Source: JASHPR01 sp963778075
Lineage (GTDB): Bacteria; Actinomycetota; Actinomycetes; Streptosporangiales; Streptosporangiaceae
Length of the DNA: 64,000 bases
Direction of reading: 5' to 3'
NCBI GenBank assembly: GCA_963778075.1
Contig: CAVZTJ010000012.1
Coordinates: 1-64,000, forward strand
In this document: positions 43,454-51,701 of the stretch, piece after piece
Layout of the letters: each line of letters begins with the position of its first letter
Numbering within the stretch: the stretch's first letter is position 1
Translations under genes and position numbers: made by a program
The notes under the pieces: generated by a model
What the model saw: the letters and a program-made list of their open reading frames with translations, nothing else
Told to the model about the DNA's origin: nothing
Databases searched by the model: none

Positions 43454-43682
43454 AAGCAAGGCGGTCTACACACCGCCGCCGAAGTCAACCAAGGCGAAGG
43501 TCAGCCCGCGGTGGCTGGTTCCGTCCATGCTGGGCTGCCTGCTGCTCGGCCTGGCCTGGATCGCGCTGTTCTACATCACCGGCGGCACCACGCCGTTGCA
43601 GAACGCGCTCGGCGACTGGAACCTGGTCCTCGGGTTCGGATTCATCATCCTCGGAGTCGGGCTCTCAACGAAGTGGCGCTGA
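43434..43682 (+). CDS. crgA: Cell division protein CrgA
   Basis: The 82-aa protein starts at GTG 43434 with AGGAGG eight bases upstream, inside the end of pknB. It has the CrgA pattern: basic N-terminus MPKSRTRSK, VSPRWLVPSMLGCLLLGLAW (helix 1), the loop YITGGTTPLQNALGDWN and helix 2 LVLGFGFIILGVGL. CrgA recruits PBPs and coordinates septum formation and sporulation in Streptomyces. Here it follows pknB directly; in Streptomyces several genes, including a sortase, separate them. Confidence 0.96.
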   Translation: MPKSRTRSKAVYTPPPKSTKAKVSPRWLVPSMLGCLLLGLAWIALFYITGGTTPLQNALGDWNLVLGFGFIILGVGLSTKWR

Positions 43683-43683
43683 C

Positions 43684-43709
43684 ACCGAATCACATCGCGG
43701 TGATTCGGT
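43684..43709. terminator. Bidirectional terminator between crgA and the rhomboid gene
   Basis: ACCGAATCAC (43684-43693) and GTGATTCGGT (43700-43709) form a perfect 10-bp stem with a six-base loop, immediately after crgA and before the stop of the convergent rhomboid gene. Both strands would form it. Confidence 0.8.
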
Positions 43710-43750
43710 ACACACCGTCATCCACAGGCTGTGCATAGCCTGGCAGCCGG

Positions 43751-44653
43751 CTAGCTGAGGGCTGCCGCGGCGAGCTGGTGGTTGCGCGCGAGCAGCGCCA
43801 GGGCCAGGATCGCCAGTACGGCGATGGTCGCTCCGCCCTGGATCAGGGCCCGGTTGGCGCGCGGCGCGTAGGCGTAGGCGGCGGTGAGCAGCCCGCCCGC
43901 CAGGATCCCGCCCACGTGCGCCTGCCAGGCGATGCCGGGCACCACAAAGCCGATCACCAGGTTCAGCACCACGACGGTCACGATCCACCTGCTGTCCAGG
44001 CGCAGCCGCCTTGCTACCACGAACCAGGCGCCGAACAGGCCGAAGATGGCGCCCGAGGCGCCGAGCGCCTCCACGTTCGTGGGGCCGATCAGGTAGAACA
44101 TCACCGAGCCGCCGATGGCGCTGACCAGGTAGACGGTGAGATAGCGCCCGTGGCCAAGCAGCCGTTCGAGCGCCGGACCGACCAGGATCAGGGCCCACAT
44201 GTTGAACGCGATGTCCAGCGGCCCGAGGCCGCTCAGGCCGGGCGGCGGCAGGAACGCGGACGTGAGCAGCCGGTACCACTGCCCCTGGGACACGCCCTGC
44301 AGCGGGCCCCCCGGCACAATCTCGGCCCGCCCGAGCATCGCCCAGTCGTTCGCGATGTTCGGGTGCGCCAGCTCCACGAGGTAGAGCAGCACGTTGATGC
44401 CGACCAAGGCCCAGGTGACCACGGCGCCGGCGGCCGGCCGGCCGCCGAACACCGCACCGCCGCTACGGGTGCCGCGGCTCCCCTCCCGAACGCAATCGAC
44501 GCACTGCTGGCCGACCGCGGCAGACCGGAGGCAGTCCGGGCAGGCAGGCCGGCCGCAGCGCACGCAGGACACATACGTCTCCCTGCCCGGATGCCGGTAG
44601 CAGGTGGGGACCTTCGTGCCCTGGTCCGCCGTTGAGTCTGGTGGGGTGGCCAC
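43751..44653 (-). CDS. Rhomboid-family intramembrane serine protease with zinc-ribbon N-terminus
   Basis: The 300-aa protein starts at GTG 44653 with AGGAG upstream. Residues 15-55 hold a cysteine/histidine cluster (CYRHPGRE, CVRCGRPACPDC, CVDC) of the B-box/zinc-ribbon type. Six or seven helices follow, with the rhomboid catalytic serine in GASGAIFGLFG and the histidine in AWQAHVGGI. The position beside crgA and cyclophilin is conserved in Streptomyces. It cuts membrane helices; its substrates are unknown. It is 10 bases downstream of the cyclophilin stop. Confidence 0.93.
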   Translation of the reverse strand: MATPPDSTADQGTKVPTCYRHPGRETYVSCVRCGRPACPDCLRSAAVGQQCVDCVREGSRGTRSGGAVFGGRPAAGAVVTWALVGINVLLYLVELAHPNIANDWAMLGRAEIVPGGPLQGVSQGQWYRLLTSAFLPPPGLSGLGPLDIAFNMWALILVGPALERLLGHGRYLTVYLVSAIGGSVMFYLIGPTNVEALGASGAIFGLFGAWFVVARRLRLDSRWIVTVVVLNLVIGFVVPGIAWQAHVGGILAGGLLTAAYAYAPRANRALIQGGATIAVLAILALALLARNHQLAAAALS

Positions 44654-44663
44654 CGCCAGTCTC

Positions 44664-45206
44664 CTATCCCGCGGTTTCCCCGTTGCCGGACGGCCGCTCG
44701 ATCGAGACCGATTCGAGCACCACATCCTGCGCCGGGCGATCGTTCCGGCCGGTCTGTACCTGGCTGATCCGCTCGACGACGTCAGCGCCGTCGATGACCT
44801 CACCGAAGATGGTGTGCTTGCCGTTGAGGTGGGGCGTCGGCACCGTCGTGATGAAGAACTGCGAGCCATTGGTGCCCGGGCCGGCGTTGGCCATCGCGAG
44901 CAGGTACGGCCGGTCGAACCTCAGGTCGGGATGGATTTCGTCACCAAACTTGTAGCCGGGGCCGCCGGTCCCGGTGCCGAGCGGGTCGCCGCCCTGGATC
45001 ATGAACCGGGGGATGACGCGGTGGAAGACCGTGCCGTCGTAGAGCCTGCCGGTCGTGGCCTGGCGGGTCCGCGGGTCAGTCCACTCGCGCCCGCCCTCGG
45101 CGAGCTCAACGAAATTCGCCACGGTCTTCGGCGCATGGTCAGGGAACAGCCGGACCTGAACCGTTCCCTGGCTGGTGCGAAGCGTTGCGGTGAGCGTATT
45201 AGTCAT
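44664..45206 (-). CDS. Cyclophilin-type peptidyl-prolyl cis-trans isomerase
   Basis: The 180-aa single-domain cyclophilin has VQVRLFPDHAPKTVANFVEL, YDGTVFHRVIPRFMIQGGDP (catalytic Arg in FHRVI), MANAGPGTNGSQFFIT, and LNGKHTIFGEV. It speeds proline isomerisation in the cytoplasm; there is no signal peptide. An extra GREWTDPRTRQATTG segment is common in actinobacterial members. I start at the ATG at 45206; another ATG lies three codons upstream. It corresponds to PpiA of the oriC region in mycobacteria. Confidence 0.95.
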   Translation of the reverse strand: MTNTLTATLRTSQGTVQVRLFPDHAPKTVANFVELAEGGREWTDPRTRQATTGRLYDGTVFHRVIPRFMIQGGDPLGTGTGGPGYKFGDEIHPDLRFDRPYLLAMANAGPGTNGSQFFITTVPTPHLNGKHTIFGEVIDGADVVERISQVQTGRNDRPAQDVVLESVSIERPSGNGETAG

Positions 45207-45259
45207 GGAAAGCATCCTTGCACGGTCAGCCTATTGCGCCGGCCGCTGTGCTTGAACCG

Positions 45260-45375
45260 AGGCAAGCCGTCCCCGTCCACCTCCTCATCTCACCGCCCTA
45301 CCTCGGCGCTTCCACCCACCTCACCATCCCCTTCGTCGTGCCTAGCCTCGTCGCCCCCTCCACTTTCACTGGCGG
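45260..45375. other. Pyrimidine-rich tract in the intergenic region
   Basis: The plus strand is dominated by C and T for about 115 bases, with blocks such as CCGTCCCCGTCCACCTCCTC. Neighbouring DNA lacks such strand bias. There is no gene in 45207-45464 that I can support. Confidence 0.5.
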
Positions 45376-45464
45376 CGCCGCGCCCTTTGGCGATCTTGCC
45401 GATAACGGTTGACCTCCCCAACCGTGGGAAGTGCATACGGCGGGAAAGACTCTTGGGAGGTTCG

Positions 45465-46010
45465 ATGTCCCTTATGACCAGGAAGAATACGGGCGCAGCC
45501 GTGAAACAGCGCGCGCTCGATACCGCCTCGCAGGTGCCGGTGATGGCCCGCAGCGCCGGGCAGACGGCGAAGACCGCCGGTCTTGCGGCGCGGCAGAGCG
45601 CCGAGGACGCCGCGGCCTGGGCTGCGCCGCGGGTGCAGGACGCCCGCAGCTGGGCCGCGCCGCACGTGGAGCAGGCGGGCATCGCGGTGCGCGACAAGAT
45701 CGCCCCGGCGATCTCGGAGAAGATCGCACCCACGATCGCCTCCGCGCTGGTCGAAGCCGCAAACCGGCTGGATCCCGCTCCGTCGCGGCGGAAGCGCTGG
45801 CCGCGGGTGCTCGCGGGTTTCGCGATGGCCGCCGCGGTCGGCAGCGCGGTGGCCGCCGTCATGCTGAGGCGCAAGCCGGACTTTTCCAGCTTCGGCAACG
45901 AGGACCAGGCGCCGGGTGGCAGCACCTCGTCGGCCCAGGGCAACGGCTCGGCCGCCGCACCGGCGACCGAGGAGGAGTCGGTCAACGGGCGGACCTCCAC
46001 CACGTCCTGA
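45465..46010 (+). CDS. DUF5324-like membrane-associated protein
   Basis: The 181-aa protein starts at ATG 45465 after GGGAGG. Residues 10-110 form an alanine-rich amphipathic helix array with repeated RSAGQTAKTAGLAARQSAED and WAAPRVQDARSWAAPHVEQA motifs, as in DUF5324 proteins that lie at this chromosomal position in Streptomyces. One membrane helix (WPRVLAGFAMAAAVGSAVAA, about 118-137) and a disordered acidic tail follow. A role in envelope organisation is possible but not known. Confidence 0.75.
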   Translation: MSLMTRKNTGAAVKQRALDTASQVPVMARSAGQTAKTAGLAARQSAEDAAAWAAPRVQDARSWAAPHVEQAGIAVRDKIAPAISEKIAPTIASALVEAANRLDPAPSRRKRWPRVLAGFAMAAAVGSAVAAVMLRRKPDFSSFGNEDQAPGGSTSSAQGNGSAAAPATEEESVNGRTSTTS

Positions 46011-46031
46011 CCTCGCGCAGCGCGTTCACCC

Positions 46032-46065
46032 CGAACCGGGCATGACATCTGTCATGCCCGGTTCG
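46032..46065. promoter_or_regulatory. 34-bp perfect palindrome, operator candidate
   Basis: Sixteen-base arms (46032-46047 and 46050-46065) are perfectly complementary around a central TC. The core is ATGACA-TC-TGTCAT. It lies 50 bases before the start codon of the scar gene, in the position of an operator for LuxR-type regulators of ABC-transporter operons. It could also serve as a terminator for the preceding gene. Confidence 0.6.
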
Positions 46066-46114
46066 TGATCCTGGGCACAGGCCCAGCGCCGGGCGGCCAC
46101 CTAGCGTGGCTGTC

Positions 46115-46434
46115 ATGAAGACAGCAAGCCCGCAGGCCAGCCCTGCCGTCATGTTCCACGACGTGACAAAGGTGCACGCGCCCGCATCCATCGAGCTGCC
46201 CCCGGCCACCGATGCCCTGCTTGCCTGGACGGTGCGCGAGGGTGCCCGCTGAGCCAGCGCGAGACCGACGTGCTCGCCGCGGCAGCGGGGCACGAGACCA
46301 TCGCGGTCGTTGCCGCCCAGCTGAACCTGTCGCCCGGCACCGTGCGCAACCATCTGTCGGCCGCGATCCAGAAGCTGGGCGCCCGAAACCGCGCCGACGC
46401 CGCCCAGATCGCCCAGGAAAAGGGCTGGCTGTAG
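46115..46434 (+). pseudogene. Fusion scar: ABC-transporter ATPase start joined to LuxR response-regulator end
   Basis: The ATG at 46115 opens PAVMFHDVTKVHAP, which looks like the first strand of an ABC ATPase, then passes without a break into ELPPATDALLAWTVREGAR, which reads like a response-regulator linker, and stops at 46250. In another frame the DNA continues LSQRETDVLAAAAGHETIAV, QLNLSPGTVRNHLSAAIQKL, GARNRADAAQIAQEKGWL to the stop at 46434, a full LuxR/NarL helix-turn-helix. A deletion joining two ends of an ABC-kinase-regulator operon plus a one-base frameshift near 46248 explains it. Not functional as a regulator unless it starts internally. Confidence 0.7.
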
Positions 46435-46530
46435 GCACTGACGGGCTTTCCCTGCCTGCCGGCGCCCGGACGGCGCAGCGGACGAGGCCACACTCTGCGG
46501 CGGACGTGCTGGTCAGGCAGAATCGCTGTT

Positions 46531-48207
46531 GTGCTGCTGAGCGAGGTCGTCGAGGTGTCGGCGGGGGTCACTGCGACCTCCGCCAGGAACGCGAAAATCG
46601 CGCAGATCGCGACGCTGCTGGCGCGGGCCGAGCCTGGGCAGGTCGCGGTCGCCGTGGCGTTCCTGTCCGGCGAGCTGCTGCAGGGGCAGATCGGCGTGGG
46701 GTACGCGACGATCGGCGACCTGTTCCGGGCCGCCGACGCCGCAGGGACGGATGACGGCACTGCGGCCCCGCTCACGCTGACCGAGGTCAACGAGGCGTTC
46801 GCCGCGATCGGCGCGGTGACCGGGCCTGGGTCTGTCGCGCTGCGGAGGCGGCAGCTCGCCGCGCTGTTTGCCCGGGCGGCCGACGGCGACCGGGAGTTCC
46901 TGGTCCGTCTGCTGGCGGGCGATCTCCGGCAGGGCGCGCTCGAGGGCGTGATGACCGAGGCGGTGGCGAAGGCCGCCGGTGTTCCGGCCGAGGAGGTCCG
47001 CCGCGCGCACCAGCTTGGCGGGTCACTGCCCGAGGTGGCCGAGGCGGCGCTGGGTGGCACCGGGCAGACCGGCACCGCTCAGGCCACAGCCGGTCAGGGG
47101 CTGGGGGAGGGCGCCGAAGGGCAGCACGGCACGCCGTCGCCGGAACGGGCGCTGACGGCGCTGCGCGGGTTCACCTTGCGCGTGGGCCGGCCGGCCCGTC
47201 CGATGCTCGCGGCGTCGGCGCCGGATGTGGCCGCCGCCCTGGCCAAGATCAGCCCGGCGGCTGCGGAGTGGAAGATCGACGGCATCCGGATTCAGGTGCA
47301 CCGGGCGGGCGACGAAGTAGCGGTGTTCACCCGGACCCTGGACGACATCACCGCGCGGGTGCCCGAGATCGTCGATGCGGCCCTGTCGCTCCCGGTGACC
47401 GCTGCCGTGCTCGACGGTGAGGCTGTGGCCCTCGCTCCGGACGGCAGGCCGCGCCCGTTCCAGGTCACCGCGGCCAGGACCGCCAGCCAGGCCGACGTCG
47501 GGCGGATGCGCGGGCAGACCCCGCTCACGCCGTTCCTGTTCGACCTGCTGCACCTGAACGGCAGCGACCTGATAGACGAGCCGGCCGGCGAGCGGCATCG
47601 CCTGCTGGCCGAGATAGCACCTGCGACGCTGCTCACCCCCCGCATCGTCACCGCGGACCTGGCCGAGGCCGAGGCCTTCTTCGCCGACGCGGTCGCCCAC
47701 GGCCACGAGGGCGTCGTGCTGAAGTCCCTTGAGGCGCCGTACCGGGCCGGGCGCCGGGGCGGTGAGTGGATCAAGGTGAAGCCGAGGCACACGCTCGATC
47801 TCGTGATTCTCGCCGCCGAATGGGGCCATGGGCGGCGCCGGGGCGTGCTGTCCAACCTGCACCTCGGTGCCCGCGACCCGGAAACCGGCGGTCTGGTGAT
47901 GCTCGGCAAAACCTTCAAGGGCCTGACCGACGAGATGCTCGCGTGGCAGACGGCCAGGCTGCTCGATCTGGCGGACCCGCCGGCGCAGATCGCGGCGGAC
48001 GCCGACCACCGGCAGGCTTACGGGGTCGTCAGGGTGCGCCCCGAGCTTGTGGTGGAGGTCGCATTCGACGGGGTGCAGGCGAGCCGCCGCTATCCGGGCG
48101 GCCTGGCGCTGCGATTCGCCCGTGTGCTCCGCTTCCGGCCGGACAAGAAAGCGGCCGATGCGGACACCATTGACGCCGTTCGCGCTCTTTGGGCCGGTGA
48201 ACCCTAA
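46531..48207 (+). CDS. ATP-dependent DNA ligase (LigB-like)
   Basis: The 558-aa ligase has an N-terminal DNA-binding region (residues 10-210; VAFLSGELLQGQIGVGYATI, FLVRLLAGDLRQGALEGVM), the nucleotidyltransferase domain with motif I EWKIDGIR (AMP-accepting Lys248), motif III DGEAVAL, motif IV EGVVLKSLEAPYRAG, motif V WIKVKPRH, and a C-terminal OB fold. It seals nicks using ATP; actinobacteria also carry NAD-dependent LigA. The GTG at 46531 is the apparent start. It is not beside Ku or LigD, so it belongs to the stand-alone LigB group. Confidence 0.93.
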   Translation: MLLSEVVEVSAGVTATSARNAKIAQIATLLARAEPGQVAVAVAFLSGELLQGQIGVGYATIGDLFRAADAAGTDDGTAAPLTLTEVNEAFAAIGAVTGPGSVALRRRQLAALFARAADGDREFLVRLLAGDLRQGALEGVMTEAVAKAAGVPAEEVRRAHQLGGSLPEVAEAALGGTGQTGTAQATAGQGLGEGAEGQHGTPSPERALTALRGFTLRVGRPARPMLAASAPDVAAALAKISPAAAEWKIDGIRIQVHRAGDEVAVFTRTLDDITARVPEIVDAALSLPVTAAVLDGEAVALAPDGRPRPFQVTAARTASQADVGRMRGQTPLTPFLFDLLHLNGSDLIDEPAGERHRLLAEIAPATLLTPRIVTADLAEAEAFFADAVAHGHEGVVLKSLEAPYRAGRRGGEWIKVKPRHTLDLVILAAEWGHGRRRGVLSNLHLGARDPETGGLVMLGKTFKGLTDEMLAWQTARLLDLADPPAQIAADADHRQAYGVVRVRPELVVEVAFDGVQASRRYPGGLALRFARVLRFRPDKKAADADTIDAVRALWAGEP

Positions 48208-48275
48208 AGGTCATTACCGGGCACGGTAAAGGCATTTCGAGGCTCGGTAAAGGCATTTAAACGGCGAGTAAAGAT
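48205..48275. repeat. Four TAAAG repeats with 21-22-bp period
   Basis: TAAAGGTCATT (48205), TAAAGGCATTT (48227), TAAAGGCATTT (48248) and TAAAGATC (48269) start 22, 21 and 21 bases apart. The inner two are preceded by CGG as well. The first contains the ligase stop codon. Same-face spacing suggests regulator binding or an iteron-like array upstream of the GT-C gene. The remaining bases to 48388 hold nothing else recognisable. Confidence 0.55.
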
Positions 48276-48388
48276 CGCGTCAACGATGCTTTCCCGGTGC
48301 GCGGGAAATCCAGATCGTCGAGTAATTTCGGCATGCGTAATCCCCGATGTAACGGGAGCTGGGGGAAGCCTCGACGCATGGCCGGAGC

Positions 48389-49981
48389 GTGGTGTACGGG
48401 AGTGAGCGGGGTGGAGTAGCCGGCCTGACCAGGACGGTGCCCCGCGCGCCACGGCTCGCTTCGCCGGATTGGCTGCCTACACCGACATCGCGTTCCGGGA
48501 TTCTCGGCTGGGTCGCCGCCGCCGACATCACGATCTCGCTGCTTTTGATGATCTTCGTGTGCGTGGCCGGGCCGAGCATCGTTGTGCCGGTGATCCCGCG
48601 GACCTGGCCGATCCCGCCGCTGTGGTTTCCCCTGCACCTGTCGCAGGCCACGAGCGTCACCCTGATTTACTCCGCGATCGTGATCGGCGCAGTCGGTGTC
48701 GCCTGCGGCCTGGTCGCGGTGCGGCGCGGTGCCCGGCCGAACCTCCGGTTGCTGGCGGCGGGCGTGATCGTCGCGATCATCGTGCTGGCCCTGCTCCCGC
48801 CCGGCGGGTCCACGGACAGCCTCAGCTACGCGGCGTACGGCCGGATCGCCCTGATTGGCCACAACCCGTACGTGATGACGCCCGCGCAACTCCGAGCGAT
48901 CGGCGACCCGATCGGCCTGCAGACCACGCGCAACTGGCAGACCGACCCCTCGCTCTACGGCCCCGTCGCGATCGCGGTGGACAGGGCGGCGGCGAAGGTG
49001 GGCGGCATCACGATCGCCTACGTCGTCCTCTGGCTGAAGCTGCTGTTCGCGCTCGCGTTCGGCGTGATCGCGCTGGCGCTGGACCGCCTGTTCCTCCGCG
49101 ATCCAGCGGCCAGGGCCAGGGCGCACCTGCTGTGGACGGTGAACCCGCTGATGCTGTGGGCGGTGGTCGGCGGCGGTCACATCGACGGGCTCGGCGCCGC
49201 CCTGGGGATCCTTGGACTGCTCGTGGCGCGTACGGCCACAACGGGCCCCCTCGCCAAGATCCCGCCTGCCCGGGCCCTGCTCGCCGGGCTGCTGGTCGGT
49301 GCGGCCATCGGCGTAAAGGCGCCATACTTTCCGCTCGGGCTCGCGCTCGCCTGGTCGTGCCGGAACTCGATCAAGGCGGCGACCGCCGCAGGCGTTGGCG
49401 GCCTGCTGGCCCTGGTGCCCGGCTACCTGATCGCCGGGCCGGCCGCGCTCAGGGACCTGCTCGTGCGCAGCAGCAACCTGGTGACCTTCGACAGCTTCTG
49501 GCGGCTGTTCTACTCGCCGTTCGGCTACGACAGCATGCCGCGCGGTCTTGAGCTGTTCGCCGCGGCGGCCTGCGTGGTCGTGGCCGCGCTGCTGGCCTGG
49601 CGGCTGCCTGCCGGGCCACCGCACCTGCCGGTCATCCGCCCCGCCATGGCGCTGATGCTGGCCTGGCTGCTGGTATGGCCACTGCAGCGGCCGTGGTACG
49701 ACGCGATCGCGTTCTGCCTGCTGGCCGCCGTCCCTGCGTCGCGGCTGGACTGGCTGATGCTGATCCGGGCGGTTCCGGCGGCCATGGCGATGGTCACCGT
49801 CTACGGGGATCCGCGCCCGATGTGGCTGGCGCACGTCATCGGGTTCGTGGGCAGCGACGTGTCGCCGTGGGTCCGGCTGGGCACGGTCCTCGCAGCGGTC
49901 GTACTGTGTGTGCTTGGCGCCTGGACCTTGCGCCAGCCGCGGGCGGAACGGCCCGCTGTGGAGGCGGCTGCTCTGACGTAG
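48389..49981 (+). CDS. GT-C type polyprenyl-phosphate mannosyltransferase-like membrane protein
   Basis: The 530-aa membrane protein has about 12 to 13 helices. The first external loop has PGGSTDSLSYAAYGRIALIG then HNPY: the acidic-residue plus GHNPY pattern of MptA/MptB-like alpha-mannosyltransferases that use polyprenyl-phosphomannose. Later NPLMLWAVVGGGHIDGLG is also typical. It probably adds mannose to a lipoglycan or protein outside the membrane. The start at GTG 48389 has GGAG close by; the true start may differ by a few codons. It lies 16 bases before the malic enzyme gene, possibly in one transcript. Confidence 0.75.
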   Translation: MVYGSERGGVAGLTRTVPRAPRLASPDWLPTPTSRSGILGWVAAADITISLLLMIFVCVAGPSIVVPVIPRTWPIPPLWFPLHLSQATSVTLIYSAIVIGAVGVACGLVAVRRGARPNLRLLAAGVIVAIIVLALLPPGGSTDSLSYAAYGRIALIGHNPYVMTPAQLRAIGDPIGLQTTRNWQTDPSLYGPVAIAVDRAAAKVGGITIAYVVLWLKLLFALAFGVIALALDRLFLRDPAARARAHLLWTVNPLMLWAVVGGGHIDGLGAALGILGLLVARTATTGPLAKIPPARALLAGLLVGAAIGVKAPYFPLGLALAWSCRNSIKAATAAGVGGLLALVPGYLIAGPAALRDLLVRSSNLVTFDSFWRLFYSPFGYDSMPRGLELFAAAACVVVAALLAWRLPAGPPHLPVIRPAMALMLAWLLVWPLQRPWYDAIAFCLLAAVPASRLDWLMLIRAVPAAMAMVTVYGDPRPMWLAHVIGFVGSDVSPWVRLGTVLAAVVLCVLGAWTLRQPRAERPAVEAAALT

Positions 49982-49997
49982 CCGGAAGGGGCCCTCG

Positions 49998-51701
49998 ATG
50001 AAGACGGTCTGGACCGGCGACGACGGCGCCTGGCACACGACACTGCGGGGGCGGCAGGTTCTCGCCGACCCCAGGATCAACAAGGGAACCGCGTTCAGCG
50101 ACGAGGAGCGGCGCGTGCTCGGCGTCACCGGGCTGATCCCGAGCGGTCACAGCACCCTGGACGGGCAGGTGTCCAGGGTGTACGCGCAATACCAGAGTCA
50201 GGCCTCGGACCTGGCGCGGAACGTGCTGCTGAACGAGATGCGGGACCGAAACGAGGTGCTGTACTACCAGCTGCTGACCCGGCACCTCACCGAGATGCTG
50301 CCGATCGTCTACACCCCCACGGTCGGGCAGGCCATCGAGCAGTACAGCCATGAATACCGCCGCCCGCGCGGTGTCTACCTGTCGGTTGACCAGCCCGACC
50401 TGATCGAGGCCTCGCTGCAGGCACCGGGCCTGAGCCCGGGCGAGGTGGACCTGGTGGTTGCAACCGACGCCGGCGCGATCCTCGGCATCGGTGACTGGGG
50501 GGTGGGCGGCATCGGCATCGCGGTCGGCAAGCTCGCCGTGTACACCGCGGCGGCCGGCATCGACCCGAACCGGGCGCTGCCGGTCATGCTCGACGTGGGC
50601 ACCGACCGGCAGAGCCTGCTCGACGACCCGCTGTACATCGGGAACCGGCGCCCGCGGGCCGGCGAAGCCGAGTACGACCGGTTCCTCGAGGCGTTCGTCA
50701 CCGCGGTCGGGAAGCTGTTTCCCGGGGCGCTGCTGCACTGGGAGGACATCGGCGTCAGCAACGCGCGGCGGCTGCTGGACCGGTACCGATACCAGACGCT
50801 CTCGTTCAACGACGACATCCAGGGCACCGGTGCGGTCAACCTGGCGGCAGTTCTCGCCGCGGCCAGGGCCACGGGGGTCAGTCTGGCCGAGCACCGGATC
50901 GTGATCTTCGGGGCGGGCACGGCGGGGACCGGCATCGCCGACCAGCTCAACGCCGCGATGCTGGCCGACGGGCTGTCCGAGGACCAGGCGCGCCAGCGGT
51001 TCTGGGCGATCGATCGCGCGGGCCTGCTGACCACCGCGACGACGGGGCTCGCCGCGGCGCAGCGCCGGTACGCACGCCCCGAGGCCGAGGTGGCCGGATG
51101 GCATCGGGACGACTCGATCGGCGGCGCCGGGCTGGCCGAGGTGGTGCGCCGCGTGCATCCGACGATCTTGATCGGCACGTCCACCCGGGCGGGCGCGTTC
51201 ACCGAGCCGGTGATCAGGGACATGGCGGCGCACTGCGCCCGGCCGGTGATCCTGCCGATGTCGAATCCGACCCCGCTGTCTGAGGCGGTGCCGGGCGACC
51301 TGATCCGGTGGACCGACGGCCGCGCGCTGGTGGCCACCGGCAGCCCGTTTCCGCCCGTCGACTACCGCGGCGTCAGGTACGTGATCGGTCAGGCTAACAA
51401 TGCGCTGATCTTTCCCGGGATGGGCCTGGGTGTCATCGCCGCCCGGGCCACCCAGGTCACCGACAACATGCTGGCCGCCGCGGCGCACGCGGTGTCCGGG
51501 CTCGTCGACACCGCCACGCCGGGCGCGCCGCTGCTGCCCGAGGTCGAGGCCATGCGCGAGACGTCGGTTGCCGTCGCGGCCGCCGTGGTACGGGCCGCCG
51601 CCGCGGACGGCGTGGCAGGCGCCAGCCTGGACCGGGACCTGCCGTCCCGCATTCGAGCCCTGATGTGGGAACCCGTTTACCGGCCGGTCAGGCCGGCCTG
51701 A
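49998..51701 (+). CDS. NAD-dependent malic enzyme
   Basis: The 567-aa enzyme converts malate to pyruvate and CO2. It belongs to the large (eukaryote/SfcA-like) class: GLIPSGHSTLDGQ, YYQLLTRHLTEMLPIVYTPT (Tyr catalytic), VVATDAGAILGIGDWGVGGI, FNDDIQGTGAV (metal-binding Asp and Glu region), VIFGAGTAGTGIAD (dinucleotide fold), MSNPTPLSEAVPGDL. Length is normal. The 3' end overlaps the convergent amidase gene by 14 bases. Confidence 0.95.
   Translation: MKTVWTGDDGAWHTTLRGRQVLADPRINKGTAFSDEERRVLGVTGLIPSGHSTLDGQVSRVYAQYQSQASDLARNVLLNEMRDRNEVLYYQLLTRHLTEMLPIVYTPTVGQAIEQYSHEYRRPRGVYLSVDQPDLIEASLQAPGLSPGEVDLVVATDAGAILGIGDWGVGGIGIAVGKLAVYTAAAGIDPNRALPVMLDVGTDRQSLLDDPLYIGNRRPRAGEAEYDRFLEAFVTAVGKLFPGALLHWEDIGVSNARRLLDRYRYQTLSFNDDIQGTGAVNLAAVLAAARATGVSLAEHRIVIFGAGTAGTGIADQLNAAMLADGLSEDQARQRFWAIDRAGLLTTATTGLAAAQRRYARPEAEVAGWHRDDSIGGAGLAEVVRRVHPTILIGTSTRAGAFTEPVIRDMAAHCARPVILPMSNPTPLSEAVPGDLIRWTDGRALVATGSPFPPVDYRGVRYVIGQANNALIFPGMGLGVIAARATQVTDNMLAAAAHAVSGLVDTATPGAPLLPEVEAMRETSVAVAAAVVRAAAADGVAGASLDRDLPSRIRALMWEPVYRPVRPA

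Noticed and set aside
43718..43726. DnaA-box-like TCATCCACA near crgA
   Set aside because: One imperfect box without a cluster, dnaA or dnaN is not an origin, although the gene order shows the region is near oriC in relatives.
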